Assembly: GCA_003164825.1 (NCBI GenBank)
Contig: PLUH01000339.1
Span: 1,343 to 6,655, forward strand
From: Hyphomicrobiales bacterium
Lineage (GTDB): Bacteria; Pseudomonadota; Alphaproteobacteria; Rhizobiales; Beijerinckiaceae
Direction of reading: 5' to 3'
DNA: 5,313 bases
Shown here: positions 1 through 5,313 of the stretch, piece by piece
Position numbering within the stretch: position 1 is the first letter of the stretch
Layout of the letters: each line of letters begins with the position of its first letter
Notes under the pieces: generated by a model
What the model saw: only the letters and a program-made list of their open reading frames with translations
What the model was told of the DNA's origin: nothing
The model's database searches: none
Position numbers and translations under genes: made by a program

Positions 1-104
1 GAGCAACAGCGTTTTTCCGCGGATAGCATCCGCTTTCCTTCCGGCGATGAATTCCGGCGAATCGCGCAAACCAGCAGGGACGAGGCTCACGCTCAACGCT
101 CGCC
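1..104. other. Left-edge sequence upstream of the AGE-family gene; no assignable gene
   Basis: No complete gene fits here. In the frame of the downstream gene there is a TGA at 48-50 and no ATG, GTG or TTG between it and 105, so that gene cannot start earlier. An AGGGACGAGG stretch at 76-85 resembles a ribosome binding site but lies about 19 bases from the ATG, which is too far to be convincing. Two frames stay open to the left edge, one on each strand. Either could be the end of a neighbouring gene, but neither translation is recognisable. Confidence 0.4.
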
Positions 105-1376
105 ATGGTTAATCTTCCCCTTGAGTCGCCGAACCACAAGTGGATCGCACTCGCGAGCCACCGGAGTTGGCTCTTGCGGGAGGCAGAAGCGCTATTTTCG
201 TTTTTCGAGCGTAAAATTATCAACCCTCTCGGCGGCTTCTACGATCTTGACGACAAAGGGCGACCCACCGCGCCAGGTTACGGTGCGGCAGTGAAGCCGG
301 CCCGGTACCTCTTCGCGACCTCGAGAATCACTCACGCCTATGCGATCGCCCATCTGATGGGCCGGCCGGGCGCCGACGTTATCATCGATCATGGAATGGA
401 TTTTTTGTGGAACAGCCATCGCGACCCTGAGCATGGGGGCTACTATTGGGGCATCGGGTATGACGGGCCTTCAGACAGCACCAAACAGGCGTATGGTCAC
501 GCATTCGCTCTTTTAGCCGCATCGAGCGCCAAGGTCGCGGGCCACCCAGACGCCGACCGACTTCTCGATGACGTCTCGACCGTCATAAGGGAGCGATTTT
601 GGGAGGAGCAGTTCGGGGCGGTCGCAGAGGAATTTACCCGCGACTGGCGGTCCTACGATAATTATCGCGGCCAAAACTCGAACATGCATCTGACAGAGTC
701 GCTAATGGCCGCGTTCGAGGCAACACACGATTCCACATACCTAAGCATGGCGGAGCGAATTGCCGACCTCATCGTCCGTCGCCATGCTGCTGCGAACGTC
801 TGGCGGCTTCCTGAACATTTCACAGATCAGTGGATCATAAATCGGGCTTACTCCGGCAACCCAACGTTTCGTCCCTACGGAACCACTCCCGGCCATTGGC
901 TCGAATGGTCGCGGCTGCTGCTCCAGTTATGGGAGCTTGGCGGCCGGAAACTAGATTGGCTTCCCCAATGTTCGAAGGCGCTATTCGGCCAGGCGGTGAG
1001 GGATGGGTGGGATAATGACAAAGGAGGCTTTTTTTATACTCTCGATTGGGACGGCAATCCCCTAGTTCAAGACCGGTATTGGTGGCCGTGTTGCGAAGGG
1101 ATTGGAGCGAGTGCTTTTCTTAATGCGATTTACGGCGATCCCATTTACGAGCGCTGGTACCGTCAAATTTGGAGTTTCATCGCCACCCGGTTCATCGACC
1201 GCGAGAACGGGGGTTGGCGAGCACAGATTGACGATGCATTGCGGCCGAGCTCTGGGCCGTTCTTTGGCAAAGTGGATATCTACCACTCCTTGCAAGCCTG
1301 CCTCATTCCAACTCTGCCCACCACCGGCAGTGTGACGAAGGGCTTGCTCGAAATTGGTTCCAGTGGCGGACCTTAA
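105..1376 (+). CDS. AGE-family (N-acylglucosamine 2-epimerase superfamily) sugar epimerase/isomerase, YihS/mannose isomerase-like
   Basis: This is a 423-residue cytoplasmic enzyme of the AGE superfamily, whose (alpha/alpha)6-barrel members interconvert aldoses and ketoses or epimerise sugars at C2. Recognisable blocks in order are GGFYDLDDKG (43-52), ATSRITHAYA (71-80), HGGYYW (110-115), KQAYGHAFALLA (127-138), NSNMHLTES (191-199), PGHWLEWSRL (262-271), KGGFFYTLDWDG (306-317), WWPCCEGIGA (326-335) and VDIYHSLQ (390-397). Arg74, His195, His264, Glu267 and His394 match, by my alignment from memory, the substrate-binding and catalytic residues of YihS (Arg55, His176, His248, Glu251, His383). All appear intact, so the enzyme should be active. 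Length is typical for the family. The ATG at 105 is the only start after an in-frame stop at 48-50, but no good ribosome binding site precedes it. There is no signal peptide. The last roughly 20 residues are low-complexity and lie outside the conserved fold. The substrate (mannose, sulfoquinovose, glucosamine derivative or a disaccharide) cannot be fixed from sequence alone, and no sugar transporter or kinase lies beside it in this window. Family call strong, substrate open. Confidence 0.93.
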   Translation: MVNLPLESPNHKWIALASHRSWLLREAEALFSFFERKIINPLGGFYDLDDKGRPTAPGYGAAVKPARYLFATSRITHAYAIAHLMGRPGADVIIDHGMDFLWNSHRDPEHGGYYWGIGYDGPSDSTKQAYGHAFALLAASSAKVAGHPDADRLLDDVSTVIRERFWEEQFGAVAEEFTRDWRSYDNYRGQNSNMHLTESLMAAFEATHDSTYLSMAERIADLIVRRHAAANVWRLPEHFTDQWIINRAYSGNPTFRPYGTTPGHWLEWSRLLLQLWELGGRKLDWLPQCSKALFGQAVRDGWDNDKGGFFYTLDWDGNPLVQDRYWWPCCEGIGASAFLNAIYGDPIYERWYRQIWSFIATRFIDRENGGWRAQIDDALRPSSGPFFGKVDIYHSLQACLIPTLPTTGSVTKGLLEIGSSGGP

Positions 1377-1435
1377 CCGTTTCAACGCCGGCTGTTCCAA
1401 AGCGTCTGAGCAACGCTCTCCAAATCTCTCTTGGC

Positions 1436-1456
1436 GCGCGACAATCTAACTCGCGC
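1436..1456. repeat. Inverted repeat in the convergent intergenic gap (weak terminator candidate)
   Basis: GCGCGA (1436-1441) and TCGCGC (1451-1456) are perfect reverse complements separated by a nine-base loop. The repeat lies between the stop codons of the converging AGE-family gene and creA. A second, weaker pair, AGCGT (1401-1405) and ACGCT (1413-1417), lies just upstream. Neither is followed by a run of T on either strand, so a classical intrinsic terminator is not supported. They could still protect RNA 3' ends. Confidence 0.3.
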
Positions 1457-1474
1457 AATTGACCACGAAGAGAT

Positions 1475-1996
1475 TTAGTGTACGAAATCTGCACATTTTT
1501 GCGTTTCGTTATCCCCGCCTCCCCAGGGCTGAATCGGTACAGTTGAAGTCGAGTTCTTCGGTGAGCCCTCGATCAGTTTGTCGCTATAGGTCATGTAAAC
1601 TAGAATATTACGCCTCGTATCGCATCCCCTCACGATTTGCATCTTTTTAAATATGAGCGACCGGCGCTCACTGAAGACAACATCGCCCTGGGCAAACGTT
1701 CCTTTAAACTTGATTGGACCATATTGTCGACACGACAGCGAAATGTCCGACGTCTGTTCCGCCAAGCCGAGAGCGCCGGAGAGTCCGCCTTTTTCGGGGC
1801 TTGTGTAGTGACATGCAACGCCATCAACCAACGGATCGTCAATGCCATAAACCGCCAGTTTGTCATTGGGCGTCAGTAACTTAAAGGTGGTCGATTTTCT
1901 GAAAATCAGATCTGGGTCAGAAGGATCGGCGCTCGCCGAGCAAGACATTGCAACCATGACAATGAATATCGCTGCGATTTCCCGGATACGGTTCAT
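1475..1996 (-). CDS. creA: CreA family protein, secreted/periplasmic
   Basis: This 173-residue protein belongs to the CreA family (PF05981). E. coli CreA is encoded beside the creBCD regulatory genes, but its biochemical role is not established. Residues 1-23 form a Sec signal peptide: charged MNRIRE, a hydrophobic stretch AAIFIVMVA, and a probable cleavage after Ala-Ser-Ala23. Cys19 does not sit in a good lipobox, so a lipoprotein is less likely. Family blocks follow: YGIDDPLVDGVACHY (50-64), KGGLSGALGLAEQTSD (69-84), SCRQYGPI (88-95), QGDVVFSERRSLIFKKMQIVR (within 103-123), and YSDKLIEGSPKNS with TVPIQPW (137-158). The E. coli protein as I recall it ends near the last block; this one continues for about 15 residues, including Cys168. 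The ATG at 1996 was chosen because it opens the signal peptide and has GAGG nine bases upstream. The reading frame stays open upstream to 2314, but that part is arginine-rich, matches nothing and runs into the divergent gene. No creB, creC or creD is visible, so the gene appears to stand alone. Confidence 0.94.
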   Translation of the reverse strand: MNRIREIAAIFIVMVAMSCSASADPSDPDLIFRKSTTFKLLTPNDKLAVYGIDDPLVDGVACHYTSPEKGGLSGALGLAEQTSDISLSCRQYGPIKFKGTFAQGDVVFSERRSLIFKKMQIVRGCDTRRNILVYMTYSDKLIEGSPKNSTSTVPIQPWGGGDNETQKCADFVH

Positions 1997-2005
1997 TCTT
2001 TTGTG

Positions 2006-2009
2006 CCTC
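2006..2009 (-). promoter_or_regulatory. Ribosome binding site of creA
   Basis: Read on the minus strand the sequence is GTGAGGCACAAAAGAATG: a GAGG core followed by a nine-base, A-rich spacer and the ATG. This fixes the creA start at 1996 and rejects the long upstream extension of the open frame. A GTG in the same frame six codons earlier overlaps this site and is therefore unlikely to be the start. Confidence 0.7.
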
Positions 2010-2021
2010 ACAATGCGCGGA

Positions 2022-2035
2022 GGCGCGTAAGCGCC
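2022..2035. repeat. Perfect inverted repeat GGCGC-GTAA-GCGCC in the creA leader
   Basis: A perfect 5-bp GC-only stem closes a four-base loop. Read as plus-strand RNA, the loop is GUAA, a GNRA-type tetraloop that stabilises hairpins. Read in the creA direction, the loop is UUAC. The element lies 26 bases upstream of the creA start, next to its ribosome binding site, and could be an operator half-site pair or a leader hairpin. No T-run follows it on either strand, so it is not a typical terminator. The symmetry is certain; any function is inference. Confidence 0.5.
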
Positions 2036-2196
2036 AAACCGGTCGTTCCATGCAGAGAGTGCGCGCGCAAGACTAAGATGACGGGTCACGACCTCGAGTC
2101 TCCGAAACAAGCAATCAGGGATTTTCGATCCTTGCTGGCCTGTGGCCCGGACAGCAGGCATATTGAGCTTGGCCGCTTTCGGGGACGGGCGGCGGT

Positions 2197-4752
2197 TTGA
2201 GTCGTGAACCACGGATCGATGGGGCTCGCTTGCCAGGACGATTCTCTTCAGCGGTAGCCGATAAAACCTCCGGGTTGGAACGGTTTGAAGCCTGGACCCG
2301 CGATTATGCGCCACTACCTGGCATTCCAGACGAATTCATCGACCCTCATGGCCTGAGCCGTCCGCATTGGCGACGGATGCTATCCGCGCTGGCAGAGTAT
2401 GAGCCGAACGAAATTCAACAGAGCTTTGCGACAGCCGATCGGCGGATTCGAAATCGAGGGCTGTCATACCGAGTCGCAGGCGAAAAGGACGAGCGCGTCT
2501 GGCCGATCAGTCGAATGCCGTTGCTCCTGACGGAGGAGGAGTGGCGCGGAATTGCAACGGGCGTCGCACAGCGCGCCGAGTTGATGGAGCGAGTCCTCGC
2601 TGATGTTTATGGGGAAGGTCGTCTAATAGCCGAAGGCGCGCTCCCCCTCCCCGCTCTTACCGGCTCGAAGGACTACATCGCGGCGATGCGCGGCGTAAGA
2701 CCGCCAGGAGGGCGGTGGCTTCGTCTTTACGCAGTGGACATCGGCCGCGGTCCAGACGGCTCCTGGTGGGCATTGAGTGACCGAGCGCAGGCGCCGTCAG
2801 GTTGCGGGTACGCATTGGAAAACCGGCTCGTGGTTTCCCAGGCGTTTCCAGATCTTTACGCCCAGCTCAACGTAGAAAGGCTGGCGCCATTTTTTCGATC
2901 TTTAAGCGCGGGTTTGAAGTCGTCGGGGCAGAGAGCCGAGCCGCGCATCAGCATTTTGACCCCCGGTCCTCTGAGTCTAACCTATTTCGAACAGGCCTAT
3001 CTGGCGCGCTATCTCGGCTTTCTGCTGGTGGAAGGCGAAGATCTCGTCATGCGCGACGGGCGCATCTTTGTCCGCACGATCGCCGGCCTTAAGCAGTGCG
3101 ACGTCATCTGGCGTCATATTGACGCAGACTGGTGCGATCCCCTCGAGCTGAACGCGTCCTCTCGCATCGGCGTGCCGGGTCTCCTCGAGGCGATACGGAA
3201 CGGCGGCGTCGCGGTCGAGAACATGCCAGGCGCAGGGCTCGTCGAGTCGCGCGCGCTTCTGGCATTCTTGCCTGTACTTGCGCGTCGCTTGCTCGACCAG
3301 GACTTGCTTATTCCCAACATCGCGACCTGGTGGTGCGGACAATCGCGAGAGCGAGAGAGGGTCCTCCATGAGTTCGACAAAATCTCGATCGCCGCGGCCT
3401 TCGGCGACGAACTGCCTGGACTGAACGGCCAATCGAGCGTAATCGCAGCTGAAATGCAGGCTAATGAACGCGAGCGGCTGCGTGATTCAATCGCCGTGCG
3501 CGGAATCGACTATGTCGGACAAGATATTGTTCGGTTGTCCACAACGCCGCGCTGGATGCAAGGAAAACTCGAACCGCGGCCGTTCGTTTTGCGCGTATAC
3601 TGCGCCGCGACGACGGACGGCTGGCGCGTCATGCCAGGCGGATTTTGCCGAATTTCGGATCGCGCCGACGCGCGCGCTGTTGCGATGGGCGATGGCGTCG
3701 AGTCTGCGGATGTCTGGGTGCTCGCTGAAAATCCTGTCGAGGTCTCAAGCCTCCTTCCCTCTCCTGAAAGCGCGCGAATTACGCGTCTTTTGGGAAACCT
3801 CCCAAGTCGCGCCGCGGATAGCCTTTTCTGGTTCGGCCGCTACCTCGAAAGAGCTGAAGCCACGCTGCGCGTCGTGCGTTGTCTCAGCGCGCGGTCAGTT
3901 GACCCGGACACTCCGATGCGACTCGGCCGCCAGTCGCTCGATCGTCTCATGGGCGTTCTCGTCGGTTGGGGCGCGGTCGATCCGACAACGCCCGCGAAAG
4001 GGGCGGCAGCGGCCAGCGAGCAGGGACTGCGCAGTGCGGCCAATTACGGCTCCGCGTTATCGCTCGCCCATTCAGCTCGCAGCGCGGCCTCGGTTATTCG
4101 AGAGAGGCTAACACATCAGACCTGGGCCTTGATTGGCCGTCTCGAAGTTGCGCTCAAGCCGGCGCGAGAGCGGCGTCCTTCCGCTGGCGAAATTGTCGAT
4201 CTCGCCGACGAGGCGTTGACCACCATTGCGGCGCTTTCAGGATTGTTCGACGAAAATTTCAACCGCGGCGCAGGCTGGGTCTTCTATGAGATGGGGCGAT
4301 GCGTCGAGCGAGGAGCAAACACGTGTCGGTTGTTGCGGCAATTCGCCGCTCATGACGCAACCGAGCACTCGCTTGGGGTGATGCTCGATCTTATCGATTC
4401 ACAGATCACTTACCGCTCAAGGTACCTCGTCGGCATGGCGCTGGCGCCTGTTCGCGACATGGCGTTGCTGGATCCGTTCAATCCACGATCCGTTGCATTT
4501 CAGGTCAATCGTATTGACGAAGGAATCAGCACGCTTCCTATCCTGCGTCGAGACGGGATGCTCGAAGAGCCAAGACGGCTGACGACACTTCTGCGAGCCC
4601 AACTGACCGCCGAACGAGCCGAATTGGTCGATGACGCACGTATTTTGACGGTCGAGCAAGAACTGCTTGCATTGGCTAACGCGATCGCTGGCCGGTACTT
4701 CCTCCAAGGGGCCGGTCAGGGTCGCGCGGAGAAAATTACGGGATTCGAGTGA
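2197..4752 (+). CDS. Circularly permuted type 2 ATP-grasp / alpha-E (DUF403) fusion protein
   Basis: This 851-residue cytoplasmic protein joins two families that are often encoded by separate adjacent genes. Residues about 36-520 are the circularly permuted ATP-grasp enzyme (DUF404/DUF407 type). Typical blocks are PLPGIPDEFIDPHG (39-52), GGRWLRLYAVDIGRGPDG (171-188), QAPSGCGYALENR (198-210), LTPGPLSLTYFEQAYLARYL (254-273), GFLLVEGEDLVMRDGRIFVR (274-293), DPLELNASSRIGVPGLLEA (314-332), PNIATWWCGQ (373-382), and RPFVLRVYCA with MPGGFCRIS (461-487). Residues about 537-837 are the all-helical alpha-E domain, with SLFWFGRYLERAEAT (542-556), GRCVERGANTCRLLR (700-714), YRSRY (739-743) and DPFNPRSVAFQ (759-769). 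ATP-grasp enzymes of this type are predicted to form amide or peptide bonds through an acyl-phosphate; the substrate is unknown. Length is normal for the fused form and nothing looks broken. The start is uncertain: after an in-frame stop at 2164-2166 the only candidates before the conserved domain are TTG codons at 2197, 2230 and 2275. The transglutaminase-like gene overlaps its stop, indicating an operon. Confidence 0.93.
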   Translation: MSREPRIDGARLPGRFSSAVADKTSGLERFEAWTRDYAPLPGIPDEFIDPHGLSRPHWRRMLSALAEYEPNEIQQSFATADRRIRNRGLSYRVAGEKDERVWPISRMPLLLTEEEWRGIATGVAQRAELMERVLADVYGEGRLIAEGALPLPALTGSKDYIAAMRGVRPPGGRWLRLYAVDIGRGPDGSWWALSDRAQAPSGCGYALENRLVVSQAFPDLYAQLNVERLAPFFRSLSAGLKSSGQRAEPRISILTPGPLSLTYFEQAYLARYLGFLLVEGEDLVMRDGRIFVRTIAGLKQCDVIWRHIDADWCDPLELNASSRIGVPGLLEAIRNGGVAVENMPGAGLVESRALLAFLPVLARRLLDQDLLIPNIATWWCGQSRERERVLHEFDKISIAAAFGDELPGLNGQSSVIAAEMQANERERLRDSIAVRGIDYVGQDIVRLSTTPRWMQGKLEPRPFVLRVYCAATTDGWRVMPGGFCRISDRADARAVAMGDGVESADVWVLAENPVEVSSLLPSPESARITRLLGNLPSRAADSLFWFGRYLERAEATLRVVRCLSARSVDPDTPMRLGRQSLDRLMGVLVGWGAVDPTTPAKGAAAASEQGLRSAANYGSALSLAHSARSAASVIRERLTHQTWALIGRLEVALKPARERRPSAGEIVDLADEALTTIAALSGLFDENFNRGAGWVFYEMGRCVERGANTCRLLRQFAAHDATEHSLGVMLDLIDSQITYRSRYLVGMALAPVRDMALLDPFNPRSVAFQVNRIDEGISTLPILRRDGMLEEPRRLTTLLRAQLTAERAELVDDARILTVEQELLALANAIAGRYFLQGAGQGRAEKITGFE

Positions 4753-5313
4753 TCTACGAGATCACGCATCTCACGCGATATAGCTACGGCGCGATCGTCG
4801 AGCTCACAACCGGGGTGTTGCGACTTGCCCCCCGTTCCGGCGACGGTCAAGAAGTTCAACGCTTCAGTATCCTCACTGATCCCGTTTCGCAGCCTCTGAC
4901 CGAACGGATCGACCCGTTCGGCAACCGCGTCACGAGCCTGCGGATCGAGAAGCCTCACCGGCAACTCTCGATCACAGCGTCGTCACGCGTACGGGTCAAT
5001 CGAACGCCTCCGCCGACGCGAAGCCCAGCTTGGGAGACCGTTGTCGCCGAGGCGATCGCGATGACGTCTCTCGATGCCGACTGCCCGGCAATCGCGCTCT
5101 ACCCGTCCCGTCGTGTTGCGCTTTTCGACGAAGCGACAGCCTACGCCAAACAGAGCTTCGGTCCGCACCGTCCGATTTTTGACGCGGCGAGCGAGTTGGC
5201 GCGGCGCATTCGGTCCGACTTCACCTATGATCCAGAGGCGACTGAGGTCAATACGCCAGCGGCCGAAGCCTTTGATCGCCGACGGGGCGTTTGCCAGGAT
5301 TTCGCCCATATCA
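4749..5313 (+). CDS. Bacterial transglutaminase-like cysteine peptidase family protein, 5' part (runs off window)
   Basis: The first 188 residues are visible. The N-terminal region matches the bacterial transglutaminase-like N-terminal domain (PF08379 type), with HLTRYSYGAIVEL (7-19), LRLAPR (24-29) and DPFGN (55-59). It leads into a transglutaminase/papain-like core (PF01841 type) ending in GVCQDFAHI (180-188), where Cys182 is the expected nucleophile. The catalytic His and Asp would lie beyond the right edge. Bacterial members of this family are thought to act mostly as peptidases or amide-bond hydrolases rather than protein cross-linkers. There is no signal peptide, so it should be cytoplasmic. 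The start is GTG at 4749, which overlaps the TGA of the preceding gene as GTGA; a GGGA at 4740-4743 gives a weak ribosome binding site five bases upstream. The four-base overlap implies translational coupling with the ATP-grasp/alpha-E gene, consistent with both acting on the same peptide-like substrate. Confidence 0.92.
   Translation, partial: MIYEITHLTRYSYGAIVELTTGVLRLAPRSGDGQEVQRFSILTDPVSQPLTERIDPFGNRVTSLRIEKPHRQLSITASSRVRVNRTPPPTRSPAWETVVAEAIAMTSLDADCPAIALYPSRRVALFDEATAYAKQSFGPHRPIFDAASELARRIRSDFTYDPEATEVNTPAAEAFDRRRGVCQDFAHI

Larger units (their letters stand above)
1997..2196. other. Divergent intergenic region between creA and the ATP-grasp/alpha-E gene
   Basis: These 200 bases separate two genes transcribed away from each other, so both promoters should lie here. 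I could not pick convincing -35/-10 pairs on either strand. Visible elements are the creA ribosome binding site (2006-2009), the GGCGC/GCGCC inverted repeat (2022-2035) and a short GGCC-TGT-GGCC repeat (2137-2147). A GGTCACGACC near-palindrome sits at about 2084-2093. A plus-strand open frame at 2003-2200 is not credible as a gene: it lacks a recognisable ribosome binding site and family similarity, and it covers the promoter region. Confidence 0.6.

Noticed and set aside
1020..1036. AAAGGAGGC followed by seven T within the AGE-family gene, resembling a ribosome binding site or slippery run
   Set aside because: It encodes the conserved KGGFFY block in frame, and the downstream protein stays in the same frame to its end, so there is no sign of frameshifting or an internal start.
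1401..1417. AGCGT/ACGCT hairpin as an intrinsic terminator for the AGE-family gene
   Set aside because: The stem is only 5 bp and has no T-run after it; it is too weak to call as a terminator.
2003..2200. 65-codon plus-strand open frame ending just at the ATP-grasp gene start
   Set aside because: It has no recognisable protein features or ribosome binding site and covers the divergent promoter region. Its TGA overlaps the TTG start by chance of frame; an upstream coupled leader peptide is possible but unsupported.
1997..2314. Upstream extension of the creA open frame on the minus strand
   Set aside because: It is arginine-rich, has no family similarity, precedes a clear signal peptide with its own ribosome binding site at 1996, and overlaps the start of the divergent ATP-grasp gene.
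2977..3432. Antisense 151-codon open frame inside the ATP-grasp gene
   Set aside because: Long antisense frames are common in GC-rich coding DNA. The sense strand is a clear conserved protein here and the antisense product is unrecognisable.
3464..4111. 215-codon plus-strand frame overlapping the alpha-E part of the fusion gene
   Set aside because: It lies in an alternative frame of a conserved gene. The translation is rich in Arg, Ser and Cys, as expected of a shifted frame, with no domain.
4983..5309. Antisense open frame inside the transglutaminase-like gene
   Set aside because: The opposite strand encodes a recognisable transglutaminase N-terminus and catalytic-cysteine motif; this frame is a shadow.

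Overview
The window reads as chromosomal DNA of a GC-rich proteobacterium, most likely an alphaproteobacterium with a lean toward Hyphomicrobiales. This rests on gene content and protein similarity recalled from memory, not on a search. It holds three complete protein genes and the 5' part of a fourth. I see no tRNA, rRNA, CRISPR array or mobile element.

Layout. Positions 1-104 are a short left edge with no assignable gene. Positions 105-1376 (+) encode an AGE-family sugar epimerase/isomerase resembling the YihS/mannose isomerase branch, with the expected catalytic residues present. It converges on a minus-strand creA gene (1475-1996), which encodes a small secreted CreA-family protein. The 98-base gap between them has only weak hairpins. 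A 200-base divergent spacer (1997-2196) contains the creA ribosome binding site and a perfect 5-bp inverted repeat with a four-base loop. Positions 2197-4752 (+) encode an 851-residue fusion of a circularly permuted ATP-grasp enzyme with an alpha-E (DUF403) domain. Overlapping its stop codon by four bases (GTGA), a bacterial transglutaminase-like protein begins at 4749 and runs off the right edge just after its catalytic cysteine.

How the genes work together. The ATP-grasp/alpha-E protein and the transglutaminase-like protein belong to a recurrent bacterial gene neighbourhood. Comparative genomics links it to ATP-dependent peptide-bond formation paired with a papain-fold peptidase, and often to the proteasome-like peptidase Anbu. 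Its substrate and product remain largely unknown, so it is the part of the window closest to an uncharacterised system, although the families themselves have been described. The sugar isomerase and CreA look like independent neighbours.
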